Positions 1-8,176 of a stretch of 33,712 nt of DNA are shown here, in pieces. The notes beneath the pieces were generated by a model. That model was given only the letters and a program-made list of their open reading frames with translations. It did not search any database and was not told where the DNA came from. Location: assembly GCA_019745565.1 (NCBI GenBank), contig JAIESW010000093.1:1-33712 (forward strand), read 5' to 3'. Numbering within the stretch: the first letter of the stretch is position 1; each line of letters starts with the position of its first letter. This DNA is from Burkholderiales bacterium. GTDB taxonomy: Bacteria; Pseudomonadota; Gammaproteobacteria; Burkholderiales; Ga0077523. The position numbers were made by a program, and so were the translations under genes.

Positions 1-2
1 TG

Positions 3-1712
3 GTGGAGATCACGCCTGCGTTTGCGGCGCAGCGGTTCATGGACACGATGAGCGACGGGGTGGTGGTGCTGGACCAGGACGGGGTGGTGAGGCTGGTGAA
101 CGCGGCTGGGTGCACGATGCTGGGGTATCGGGCGGAGGAGTTGTTGCACGCGGTGCCGCCTGCGGGGCTGGGGTTGCTGCTGTTCGGGCATGAGGAGCTG
201 CCGCATTTCCCGAACACGGGGTTCGTGGGACAGGAGCGGCAGTACCAGACCCCGGCGGGGAACCGGCGGACGTTGTCGGTGAGCGTATCGCTGATGCAGG
301 AAGGCGGACGCGAGCCGCTGGCGGCGGTGGTCACACTGCGCGACATCACGGCGGCGCTGGCGGCGCAGGAGCAGATCCACAAGCTGGCCTACTACGACCC
401 GCTGACCAACCTGCCGAACCGGTTGCTGCTGAAGGAGCGGTTCAGTCAGGCGATGGCGCGGGCGGAGCGGGCGCGCTCGCAGGCGGCGGTGCTGTTTCTG
501 GACCTGGACCGGTTCAAGCAGGTCAACGACACACTGGGGCACGAAGCGGGGGACCTGTTGTTGAAGGCGGTGAGCGAGCGGATCACGGCGTGCGTGCGGG
601 AGAGCGACCTGGTGATGCGCAACGCGGAGAGCGCGAAGGACTCGACCTTGGCGCGGCTGGGAGGGGACGAATTCGTGCTGCTGCTCTCGCCGGTGGAGCG
701 AGGGGAGGACGCGGCGAAGGTGGCGCGGAGGATCCTGCAGGCGTTGGCGCAGCCGTTCCGGCTGGCCGGAGGGTTGGAGGTGATGAGCGGGGTATCGATC
801 GGGATCAGTCTGTATCCGGCCGATGGGGAGGATGCGGACACGCTGATGAAGAAGGCGGATCTCGCCATGTACCACGCCAAGGAAAGCGGCAGAAACACGA
901 GCCGCTTCTTCGACGACGAGATGAACGCGGTGTCGATGCAGCGCTTCGGGATGGAAACGAGCCTGCGGCGCGCCGTGGCCGGGCAGGAGTTCCTGCTGTA
1001 CTACCAGCCGGTCGTCGATCTGAAGAGCGGCGCGTACTCGGGGCTGGATGCGCAGCTCTATTGGAACCATCCGCAGCACGGCATGATGTCGGAGCGTGAC
1101 TTCCAGTCGGTGGCGCAGGACGCCGGGCTCGCGAGCGCGCTCGGCGACTGGGTGATTCGCACCGCCTGCTTCCAGATGCGCGCATGGGAAGGCGCGGGCA
1201 TGCCGCGATTGCGACTCTCGGTGAGTGTGAGCCCGGCGCTGCTCGAGCGCGGCAACGTCCTCGAAACGGTGCGCGAATCGCTGACGCAAACGCGACTCGA
1301 ACCCCATCGCCTGCTGCTGTGCATGCGCGAGCCCGGCCTGCGTGCCGATCGCGACAAGGTCGCGTCCGTCATGCAGTCGCTCGACGCCATGGGCGTCACG
1401 CTGGTGCTGGACGACTTCGGCAGCGGCCAGGTGTCGGTCGAGGATCTCGCGACTTATCCGATCGGCATGGTGCGGTTGCGCGGTGGCCACCTGCGCGACT
1501 CGCCGCTGGGCGGGGACGCGGCGGTGATCACCGGAGCGCTCGTGGGCCTCGTGCACGGGCTCGGCTTCGAGGCGATCGCGAGCGGCGCGGACGACGCGGC
1601 CGCGACTGCATTCCTGCGCGACCTCGGGTGCGACCACGGGTTCGGGCGTCATCTCGCTCCCGCCGTGCCGGCGGAGGAGATTCCGGCGTTGCTGGAGCAG
1701 GGGCGCGCGTGA
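3..1712 (+). CDS. PAS-GGDEF-degenerate EAL protein (5' end probably outside window)
   Basis: This is a predicted c-di-GMP signalling protein. Residues about 10-120 form a PAS sensor domain. Residues about 130-300 form a diguanylate cyclase domain with an intact GGDEF motif at 220-224 (ARLGGDEF). The rest resembles an EAL domain, but the signature is lost: the EAL position reads GLDAQLYWNHP, and the metal/catalytic loop reads DDFGSGQVSVEDL followed by VRLRGG where active enzymes have LKIDRSF. It is therefore likely a cyclase whose EAL part is only regulatory. An RESD I-site-like motif precedes the GGDEF, but about 12 extra residues separate them. The open frame runs to the window edge and starts with a GTG at base 3, so the true start and further N-terminal domains are probably upstream. 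Arg and Gly codon choice changes sharply near base 870-960 (see findings). Domain calls are confident; activity is inferred. Confidence 0.9.
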   Translation: MEITPAFAAQRFMDTMSDGVVVLDQDGVVRLVNAAGCTMLGYRAEELLHAVPPAGLGLLLFGHEELPHFPNTGFVGQERQYQTPAGNRRTLSVSVSLMQEGGREPLAAVVTLRDITAALAAQEQIHKLAYYDPLTNLPNRLLLKERFSQAMARAERARSQAAVLFLDLDRFKQVNDTLGHEAGDLLLKAVSERITACVRESDLVMRNAESAKDSTLARLGGDEFVLLLSPVERGEDAAKVARRILQALAQPFRLAGGLEVMSGVSIGISLYPADGEDADTLMKKADLAMYHAKESGRNTSRFFDDEMNAVSMQRFGMETSLRRAVAGQEFLLYYQPVVDLKSGAYSGLDAQLYWNHPQHGMMSERDFQSVAQDAGLASALGDWVIRTACFQMRAWEGAGMPRLRLSVSVSPALLERGNVLETVRESLTQTRLEPHRLLLCMREPGLRADRDKVASVMQSLDAMGVTLVLDDFGSGQVSVEDLATYPIGMVRLRGGHLRDSPLGGDAAVITGALVGLVHGLGFEAIASGADDAAATAFLRDLGCDHGFGRHLAPAVPAEEIPALLEQGRA

Positions 1713-1818
1713 CCGGTGTGGTCAGCGTTGCCTTATCGGCAGGGCAGTGCGGAGCCGCTCGACACTGCCGATGGGTGATCCTGACCCTGCGATCGACTCG
1801 ACCTCGGGGCCGGGCCGA

Positions 1819-2805
1819 TCATCCGAAGCGTGCGTCCAGAGCGGCGCGTAGCGCCGGCAGGCGCTCGCGCGCGTGGGCTTCGCCGCGCTCGCGCGAATCG
1901 ATGAAATAGCTGCGCCGCGGCCCGGCCCGGTAGTCGAGATCGGGGTGGAGCAGGAAGTCCGCCTGGGCAACTTCGGGATCGATGCGTGCGCGTCGGCGCA
2001 GGTCACGGGCCCGCATCGCTGCCGACGCGTCTGCCGGCGTCGCGCCGGGCCGCACTGCGACATCCACCGCGATCACGAAGCGCGCGCCGGTAGCCCGTGC
2101 CGCCGACACCGGCACCGGATAGGCCTCGTCGCCGCCCTCGTATTCGACGCCGGCGATGCCTACCGGCGAGATGATGCCCGGCATCGCACCTGAGGCCCGC
2201 ACGGCCACGCCGGTGTTGCCGGCCATGAAGTACCGGGCGGCCTTGTCGCTGCGCCGCGCGGCCGTGATGACCAGCCGCCGAGGAAGCTCCTCGATGCGAC
2301 GGCCGCGGAGGCCGCGATTGACGTAGTCCTGCAGCTTCTGGCCGTGGATCCAGCCCCGATCGGCAAAGAGCGACGGGTCGAAGATGGTCAACGGCCCGCC
2401 TTGGAACGCAAGGTCGTCGATCTGCGCAGCGTCGAGGCCGCTCGCCCAGAAGGCGCCGATCAGGGCACCGACGCTGCTGCCGACCACGAGATCCGGCTCG
2501 ATGCCGGCTTCTTCCAGCACGCGCAGCACACCGATGTGGGCATAGCCCCGGGGGCCGCCGCTGCCCAGAACCAGCGCGATGCGCGGGGTGGGGTGCAGCC
2601 GCGGCGGCCACTCCAGAGGCTGTGGCGCGTCGGGTTGGGTGTAGTTGAAGGCCGCGCAACCGGTCAGTGCCGCGAGGCCCGTTGCGGCCGCAAGGGGCGC
2701 CAACAATGCGGCGCCCAAGGCCCTTCGGCGCCCGCGCACGCGCGAGCGGACCGTGCCGCCAGCCGGGCTGCTCGAACCCGTTGCGCCCCTTGGAAACCGG
2801 CTCAT
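1819..2805 (-). CDS. Patatin-like phospholipase, predicted lipoprotein
   Basis: This is a patatin/RssA-family serine acyl hydrolase of 328 residues. The ATG at 2805 is preferred over an upstream TTG at 2841 because it gives a compact signal sequence: an arginine-rich n-region (GRRRAL), a hydrophobic stretch and a lipobox LTGC with Cys50. The protein should be exported and lipidated, and the RRR start could be Tat-like. The oxyanion segment GSGGPRG lies at 81-87, and the nucleophile elbow GSSVG at 109-113 has Ser111. The usual second catalytic motif DG[GA] reads EGGDEAYPVPV here, so the catalytic Asp is either the D after GG or has been replaced by Glu. The gene is transcribed divergently from metY. 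Substrate is unknown; phospholipase or lysophospholipase activity is inferred from the family. Confidence 0.85.
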   Translation of the reverse strand: MSRFPRGATGSSSPAGGTVRSRVRGRRRALGAALLAPLAAATGLAALTGCAAFNYTQPDAPQPLEWPPRLHPTPRIALVLGSGGPRGYAHIGVLRVLEEAGIEPDLVVGSSVGALIGAFWASGLDAAQIDDLAFQGGPLTIFDPSLFADRGWIHGQKLQDYVNRGLRGRRIEELPRRLVITAARRSDKAARYFMAGNTGVAVRASGAMPGIISPVGIAGVEYEGGDEAYPVPVSAARATGARFVIAVDVAVRPGATPADASAAMRARDLRRRARIDPEVAQADFLLHPDLDYRAGPRRSYFIDSRERGEAHARERLPALRAALDARFG

Positions 2806-3049
2806 CGATGTCGTTCCCGGACAAGTTGACGGTGTCAACAATGTAGTGGACAGTGGCGGGCGTCGTCAATCTCGTCGGACCGTGTCCTGAGACGTGCTGC
2901 CGCGCGACCCCGCCGCGGTTCCTGATTCGTCGACGCATCTCGGTGAGGGTCCTGCAAGTCGTCCTGCACGCCGTCGCGCGCCGTCGGCACCACGATGGAT
3001 CCTGCCGTCCGACGCCAGGGACGGGCCACGCCGCTCGGGTCCGACGGCT

Positions 3050-3055
3050 ACAATC
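3050..3055 (+). promoter_or_regulatory. Candidate -10 box of metY (TACAAT)
   Basis: A TACAAT hexamer lies 29 bp before the metY start, which leaves room for a short leader containing GGAAG at 3075-3079. No convincing -35 hexamer is visible about 17 bp upstream, so the call rests on the -10 alone. Confidence 0.4.
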
Positions 3056-3084
3056 GCCCTTTGCCTCGATCCCCGGAAGCTCCC

Positions 3085-4371
3085 ATGTCCGATCACAAGT
3101 TCGGCTTCGGTACGCTGTGCCTGCACGCCGGCCAGATTCCCGATCCCACCACCGGTGCGCGTGCGGTCCCGATCTATCAGACCACGTCCTACGTGTTCGA
3201 TTCGGCCGACCACGCCGCGAGCCTGTTCAATCTGCAGACCTTCGGCAACGTGTACTCGCGGCTGTCGAACCCGACGGTCGCGGTGTTCGAGGAGCGCGTG
3301 GCCGCGCTGGAGAACGGCCGCGCAGCGCTCGCGCTCGCATCGGGTCAGGCGGCGCAGATGACGGCGCTGCTCACGCTGCTGCAGTCCGGTGACGAGCTGG
3401 TGTCGGCGAGCACGCTCTACGGCGGCACCTACTCGCAGTTCGAGGTGAACTTCCGGCGCTTCGGCATCGACACGAAGTTCGTGAACCCGGACGACCCGGA
3501 GAACTTCCGCAAGGCGATCACGAGCAAGACCAAGGCGCTGTACGCCGAGACCATGGGCAACCCGGGCATCAACGTGCTCGACATCGAGGCGGTGGCGAAG
3601 ATCGCGCACGAGGCCGACATACCGCTCGTCATCGACAACACCTTCGCGTCGCCCTACCTGTGCCGGCCGATCGACTTCGGCGCCGACATCGTCGTGCATT
3701 CCGCCACCAAGTTCATGGGCGGGCACGGGACCACCATGGGCGGCGTGCTCGTGGAGTCGGGCAAGTTTCCGTGGGACAACGGCAAGTTCCCCGACATGAC
3801 CGAACCTTCGCGCGGCTACCACGGCGTGCGCTTCTTCGAGACCTTCGGCGACTTCGGCTACATGATGAAGTGCCGCATGGAGACGCTGCGCACGCTCGGG
3901 CCGTGCCTCTCGCCGCTCAACGCGTTCCTGCTGCTGCAGGGGCTCGAGACGCTGCACGTCCGCATGGACCGTCACGTGAGCAATGCGAAGCGGGTGGCCG
4001 AATTCCTCGAGGCGCATCCCCAGGTCGCGTGGGTGAACTTCCCCGGCTTGAAGTCGAGCAAGTACCACGCGCTCGCGCAGAAGTATCTGCCGAAGGGGAC
4101 GGGTTCGATCATGACCTTCGGCATCAAGGGCGGTATGGAAGCAGGCGTCAAGTTCATCGAGGCGTGTCAGTTCCTGTCGCACCTCGCGAACGTGGGCGAT
4201 GCGAAGACGCTGGTCATCCATCCTGCATCCACCACGCATCGCCAGTTGTCCGAGGAAGAGCAGATCCGCGCTGGTGTCGGGCCGGACATGATCCGGCTGT
4301 CTGTCGGCATCGAAGACATCGACGACATCCTGTGGGATATCGAGCAGGCGATGGAGAAGGCGAAGGTTTGA
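3085..4371 (+). CDS. metY: O-acetylhomoserine aminocarboxypropyltransferase (sulfhydrylase)
   Basis: This is a PLP-dependent Cys/Met-metabolism enzyme that condenses O-acetylhomoserine with sulfide to homocysteine, the direct-sulfhydrylation route to methionine. The product is 428 residues, normal for MetY. The PLP lysine is Lys209 in HSATKFMGGHG. Other family hallmarks are IYQTTSYVFDS near the N terminus, YSRLSNPT, LASGQAA, the DNTFASPYL motif just before the Lys, and HPASTTHRQL near the C terminus. The ATG at 3085 is chosen because it follows GGAAG with a 5-nt gap and gives the expected N terminus GFGTLCLHAGQ; the open frame extends upstream without family similarity. The gene is monocistronic, with a palindromic repeat immediately downstream. 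Confidence 0.95.
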   Translation: MSDHKFGFGTLCLHAGQIPDPTTGARAVPIYQTTSYVFDSADHAASLFNLQTFGNVYSRLSNPTVAVFEERVAALENGRAALALASGQAAQMTALLTLLQSGDELVSASTLYGGTYSQFEVNFRRFGIDTKFVNPDDPENFRKAITSKTKALYAETMGNPGINVLDIEAVAKIAHEADIPLVIDNTFASPYLCRPIDFGADIVVHSATKFMGGHGTTMGGVLVESGKFPWDNGKFPDMTEPSRGYHGVRFFETFGDFGYMMKCRMETLRTLGPCLSPLNAFLLLQGLETLHVRMDRHVSNAKRVAEFLEAHPQVAWVNFPGLKSSKYHALAQKYLPKGTGSIMTFGIKGGMEAGVKFIEACQFLSHLANVGDAKTLVIHPASTTHRQLSEEEQIRAGVGPDMIRLSVGIEDIDDILWDIEQAMEKAKV

Positions 4372-4394
4372 TTCGCGCGGTGGCGATCGTTCGC

Positions 4395-4548
4395 TGCCCC
4401 CACCCTAACCCTCCCCCGGCGAAGCCGGGGGAGGGGATGTATACCTCTTTGTTGGAGGCCCCCATCCCAACCTTCCCCCACCAGAGGTGGGGGAAGGGGC
4501 GTACGTCCCCTCCCCCCGTGTTGCGGGGGGAGGGTTAGGGTGGGGGCA
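4395..4548. repeat. 154-bp palindromic repeat with 23-bp perfect terminal inverted repeats
   Basis: The ends at 4395-4417 and 4526-4548 are perfect reverse complements (first bases TGCCCCCACCCTAACCC). Inside are three further GC hairpins, around CCCCGGCGAAGCCGGGG, CCTTCCCCCACC/GGTGGGGGAAGG and CCTCCCCCCG/CGGGGGGAGG. The right-hand 92 bases recur at 13758-13850. There is no open reading frame of note. It looks like a REP/MITE-like intergenic element and could also stop metY transcription. It ends 12 bp before the MFS start. Confidence 0.8.
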
Positions 4549-4560
4549 AGCTGATCCCGC

Positions 4561-5730
4561 ATGAACGGCGTAGTCATCTCCGTCATCCTGACGCTTGCCA
4601 TCCAGTCGATGGTGTCGATGGCGGTGTTCACGCCGCCGGTGCTCGCGCCGGTCGCGGCGATGGACATCGGTCTCGCCGCGAGCAGCGCCGGCATTTCCAC
4701 GGCGTTGATCTACGGTGCGGCGGCCTTCGCCGCCCCCGCGAGCGGCAGTTTCATCGCCAGGCTGGGACCGATGCGCACCAGTCAGCTCTGCCTGCTGCTG
4801 GTGGCCGTGGGCATCTCCTGCATGGCCATCGCCCATCCGCTCGCAGCGGCACTGGGCGCGATTCTCATCGGGTTCGGCTACGGGCCGGTGACGCCGTCGT
4901 CTTCCACCATCCTCAACGAACGCACGCCTCCCAACTGGCGCGCGTTCATCTTCTCGGTGAAGCAGACCGGCGTGCCTGTCGGTGGGGCACTCGCCGGGGC
5001 GCTGGTGCCGCTGTTCATCCATGCGGGCGGGTGGAAGATGGCCGCGCTCGCGGTCGGACTGCTGTCGGCCATCCTGTTGCTGGCGGTGCAACCCACCCGC
5101 GCGGTCATCGACGTGAACCGCGATCGCACCCGCCGGATCGGCGCCATCCGCATGCGCGAACCGGTGCGCCTCATCTGGACCCATCCGCAACTGCGGCGCC
5201 TGGCGCTCGCCGGCTTCGCCTACTCGGGCATGCAGATGTGCTTCGGCTCCTATCTCGTGGTGATGCTGCACGAGGTCGCCGGATTCTCCTTGCTCGCTGC
5301 CGGCGGCGCGCTGTCTGTCGCGATGGCCGGCGGCATCATCGGCCGCATCGGTTGGGGCGTCGTCGCGGACCATGCCGTGTCGCCGCGCGTGCTGCTCGGC
5401 GCTCTCGGGGTGGCCATGTCCGTCGCCGCGTTCGTGATGCCGTTCGTCGGACCGAACTGGCCGTGGCCCGCGGTGCTCGTGTACTCCTTCCTGTTCGGCA
5501 CCACGGCCGTCGGATGGAACGGCGTGCAGCTGTCGGAGGTCGCCCGCACCGTCGATCCGCAGCTCGCCGCCGTCGCCACCGGCGGCTCGCTCGCCATCAC
5601 GTTCTCAGGCGTCGTGGTCACACCCATGGTGATCTGGCTCGTGGTGCAGGCGGGATTCGGCTACGGCGCCGGATTCGTGCTGGTGGGGTTGCTCACGCTC
5701 TGGCGCGGCTTCACCTTCCTGCGGACATGA
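4561..5730 (+). CDS. Major facilitator superfamily transporter
   Basis: A 389-residue inner-membrane protein with about 12 hydrophobic helices, the normal length for an MFS carrier. The loop after the second helix region reads GSFIARLGPMRTSQ, matching the MFS motif-A position, and a second half-repeat signature is GGIIGRIGWGVVADHAVSPR. The best general fit is the CynX/NarK-like or MHS-like anion/organic acid porters; substrate cannot be told. The ATG at 4561 follows the palindromic repeat with no good Shine-Dalgarno, so a slightly different start is possible. A decayed partial copy of a closely related gene lies at 12085-12275. The 3' end converges with the signalling operon. Confidence 0.88.
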   Translation: MNGVVISVILTLAIQSMVSMAVFTPPVLAPVAAMDIGLAASSAGISTALIYGAAAFAAPASGSFIARLGPMRTSQLCLLLVAVGISCMAIAHPLAAALGAILIGFGYGPVTPSSSTILNERTPPNWRAFIFSVKQTGVPVGGALAGALVPLFIHAGGWKMAALAVGLLSAILLLAVQPTRAVIDVNRDRTRRIGAIRMREPVRLIWTHPQLRRLALAGFAYSGMQMCFGSYLVVMLHEVAGFSLLAAGGALSVAMAGGIIGRIGWGVVADHAVSPRVLLGALGVAMSVAAFVMPFVGPNWPWPAVLVYSFLFGTTAVGWNGVQLSEVARTVDPQLAAVATGGSLAITFSGVVVTPMVIWLVVQAGFGYGAGFVLVGLLTLWRGFTFLRT

Positions 5731-5791
5731 CGAACCCTTGTTCGCACGCGGCGCATGCGATCGTGCAGATGTGTGGCAGCACCAGGTGATG

Positions 5792-6895
5792 TCAGGCGTC
5801 GTCCTGGTCCGAGTCAGCCAAGACCGCACTGCGCAGAGCCTTCGTCAACTTGGTCTGGAGGGTGATCGGGTCGAGCGGTTTTACGACAAAATCCAAGGCC
5901 CTGGCCTTGAGGCTGTCGATGACCACCGGCCCCTCGCTTCGGCCGGTCATCATGATCACGGGTATCTGCGCACCGACCCGCGTCGCCTTTATGCGACGTG
6001 TAGTCTCGATGCCGTCCACGCCGGGCATGACGACGTCCATCAGGATCAGAGAAGGGGGCGCGTCGCGGAGCGCCCGAAGGGCCTCGCCCCCGGTCTTGAC
6101 GAACGAGAGTCGATAGTCTTCCGGCGTCAATATCCGCTCGATCAAACGGTACTGAAACTCGTCTTCGTCGACCACGAGGATCGCGGGTTTGACCTCGCGC
6201 GCGAGGCGCGACAGGGAACGGGCCGAGGCCAGGTGTGGTGCCATCTGTCGTTTCAGGTCATCCGCCCATTCGACGATCGGCTGCAAGTCATCCGGACGGT
6301 GCTGGTCGCTCCCGACATCGGTGGTAGATTGCGCTACCGGTTGCTGTGCTGACGAACCCCCCAGGCGTCGCAGCACCGCGATCCGTTCGGCACCGGCAGC
6401 AAGCTGGTCGGTGAGCAGCGCGTCGAGTTGGTCGAGGTCGCGCGCGTGCGCGGCGAACTGCGCCACGGTCGGTTCGGTCGGATCGACCCGGTCGAGTTCC
6501 CGCAACGACCGATGGACCGCCATGAGCAGGCGGGGTGTGTCATGGGTCATCGGCCAGAACAGGACGTAGTCGTCGAAGATGCCCTGCCGGCACAGTTCGT
6601 AGGCCGCCCGGACATCGTCCTTCGAGCACAAGGCCACCGTTCGGTGGGCATGGTCGTGAATTCGTTCGCCGCTTCGATACAGCGCGAGGTAGTGCCGCTC
6701 GGCCTTCTCGAGGGAATCGAAGGCGAGCACAAGGACCTTCGGCAGGTGCTCGTCGAAGTCTTGGACCGCACGCTCGGATGCAGTGGAGAGGAACACGCGA
6801 TTGAAGTCGGTTTCAAGCTGCCGCTTCACTACTTTCGCGTTGTCGACGTTCTCGCCCGCGATGAGGATGACGGCGTCGGACTGGCTATGGCGCAC
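5792..6895 (-). CDS. Double receiver-domain response regulator
   Basis: A 367-residue protein with two CheY-like domains and no recognisable output domain. The C-terminal receiver (about 236-360) is complete: acidic pair in VVDEDE (243-246), phospho-acceptor Asp287 in LILMDVVMPGVDG, Thr317 in MMTG, and Lys339 in FVVKP. The N-terminal receiver-like domain (about 8-130) keeps an Asp at position 60 but lacks the usual acidic pair and lysine motif, so it is probably not phosphorylated. A helical linker (about 140-235) joins them. The GTG start at 6895 follows GGAG with a 7-nt gap, 13 nt after the stop of the REC-EAL gene, so the two are very likely co-transcribed. It may relay or compete for phosphate from the hybrid kinase upstream. 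Confidence 0.85.
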   Translation of the reverse strand: MRHSQSDAVILIAGENVDNAKVVKRQLETDFNRVFLSTASERAVQDFDEHLPKVLVLAFDSLEKAERHYLALYRSGERIHDHAHRTVALCSKDDVRAAYELCRQGIFDDYVLFWPMTHDTPRLLMAVHRSLRELDRVDPTEPTVAQFAAHARDLDQLDALLTDQLAAGAERIAVLRRLGGSSAQQPVAQSTTDVGSDQHRPDDLQPIVEWADDLKRQMAPHLASARSLSRLAREVKPAILVVDEDEFQYRLIERILTPEDYRLSFVKTGGEALRALRDAPPSLILMDVVMPGVDGIETTRRIKATRVGAQIPVIMMTGRSEGPVVIDSLKARALDFVVKPLDPITLQTKLTKALRSAVLADSDQDDA

Positions 6896-6908
6896 CGACC
6901 GGCTCCGC

Positions 6909-8123
6909 TCAGGCCTTCAGGAGATCGACTGCCCGGGTTCGCCACTCGGCAACCCAACCCGGGATCGAGGTTGCGGGCAGAGGTTTGGCAATGAAATACC
7001 CCTGGGCTAGATCGCAACCGCTGTCGCGCACGAACCGCCAGTCATGAAGGTCCTCTACGCCTTCGGCGACGGCCTCCATGCCCATCTGGCGCGCAACGTT
7101 CATGCTTGCATCGTACATTGCGCGCGTGGTCCTGTCGGTCCATGCGCGGTAGACGAAACTGCGGTCGATCTTCAATTGGTCGAACGGAATGTCGCGCAAC
7201 TGCGCGAGCGAAGAATGCCCCGTCCCGAAATCGTCAATCGACAGCTGGAAACCCTTGAGTCTGAGGCGAGTCAGGATCTCCAATGGAGCGATCGGGTCGC
7301 GCATGAGACGGCTTTCGGTCACTTCGAGGACAAGGTCGGATGGTGCGAGCTTCGCCTCTGCGACGTGAGCAGCGACGAAATCGGGGAAGGACAAGGAGGA
7401 CAGATTGTCCATGGAGACGTTGACGGCCACCTGCACAGGGAGGGCGGCTCGATACCACCGCCGCGTGTCCTCGAGGGCCCGAACCAGCACGCACCGCGTC
7501 AAATCGTCGATCAGAAGATGCTCCTCCGCGAGCCCCACGAACTGGGCCGGCATGACCAAACCGTCGACGGGATGTTGCCAGCGGACTAGCGCCTCGACAC
7601 CCACGAACCGCCCGGTTGCCACGTGGACCTTGGGCTGATAGTGATTGATGAGTTCACCACGCGTGATCGCTTCTCGCACCTGGTCGGCGTCATAGGTTTT
7701 GCGCGCGGGTTCGCGCGCGGCAGGGCCTTCGGCGGTCCAACGATCAAGAACTCTTTCGAGATCGACAAGAGTGAACGGCTTTCGCAGGTGCCCCAGAACA
7801 CTGAACCGATGTGCGTCGACAAGCTTCTCTGCGGTCTGAAGCACCCTTTCGTCCTCGCCGCTCATCAGGATCAAGCTGCCGACGAAGCGCAGGGAGACCA
7901 GTTCGCGGGCGAACTCGATGCCATCCATCTCGGGCATGACCAGATCGCAGACGATCACGTCGGGGTGGTTGGCAGGATCGGAAAGTTGTCGCAGGACGTC
8001 GTGTCCGTTCCCCAGGGTGGTTACTTCGCCGACGCCAACCTGCACAAGCATGTGCCGCAGGAGCTTCAGCACGAACGGCTCGTCGTCGAGGACGAGCACC
8101 TTCATCTCGGACCTGGGATTCAA
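6909..8123 (-). CDS. Response regulator with EAL c-di-GMP phosphodiesterase output (RocR-like)
   Basis: A 404-residue REC-EAL protein. The receiver has acidic residues in LDDE, Asp60 in VIVCDLVMPEMDG and a Lys in LRKPF. The EAL domain carries the catalytic set: EAL at 177-179 (VGVEALVRWQHP), VNVS, EVTES, DDFGTG (297-302), Lys318 in LKIDRSF, EGVED and QGYFIAKPLP. It should hydrolyse c-di-GMP to pGpG when activated by phosphorylation. The TTG start at 8123 is supported by AAAAGGA about 7 nt upstream; the ATG at 8105 (MKVLVLDDE) is an alternative with a weaker site. The architecture matches RocR/SadR of Pseudomonas (established family knowledge). It lies between the hybrid kinase and the double-receiver gene in one operon. 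Confidence 0.92.
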   Translation of the reverse strand: MNPRSEMKVLVLDDEPFVLKLLRHMLVQVGVGEVTTLGNGHDVLRQLSDPANHPDVIVCDLVMPEMDGIEFARELVSLRFVGSLILMSGEDERVLQTAEKLVDAHRFSVLGHLRKPFTLVDLERVLDRWTAEGPAAREPARKTYDADQVREAITRGELINHYQPKVHVATGRFVGVEALVRWQHPVDGLVMPAQFVGLAEEHLLIDDLTRCVLVRALEDTRRWYRAALPVQVAVNVSMDNLSSLSFPDFVAAHVAEAKLAPSDLVLEVTESRLMRDPIAPLEILTRLRLKGFQLSIDDFGTGHSSLAQLRDIPFDQLKIDRSFVYRAWTDRTTRAMYDASMNVARQMGMEAVAEGVEDLHDWRFVRDSGCDLAQGYFIAKPLPATSIPGWVAEWRTRAVDLLKA

Positions 8124-8176
8124 TGGGTGTCCTTTTCACCATTTGGAAGTGGCCAATCGGAAGTGGCGGGCGCGCT

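Noticed and set aside
2866..4239. 457-codon minus-strand frame over metY
   Set aside because: Shadow of metY, with His/Arg/Val-rich sequence and no domain.
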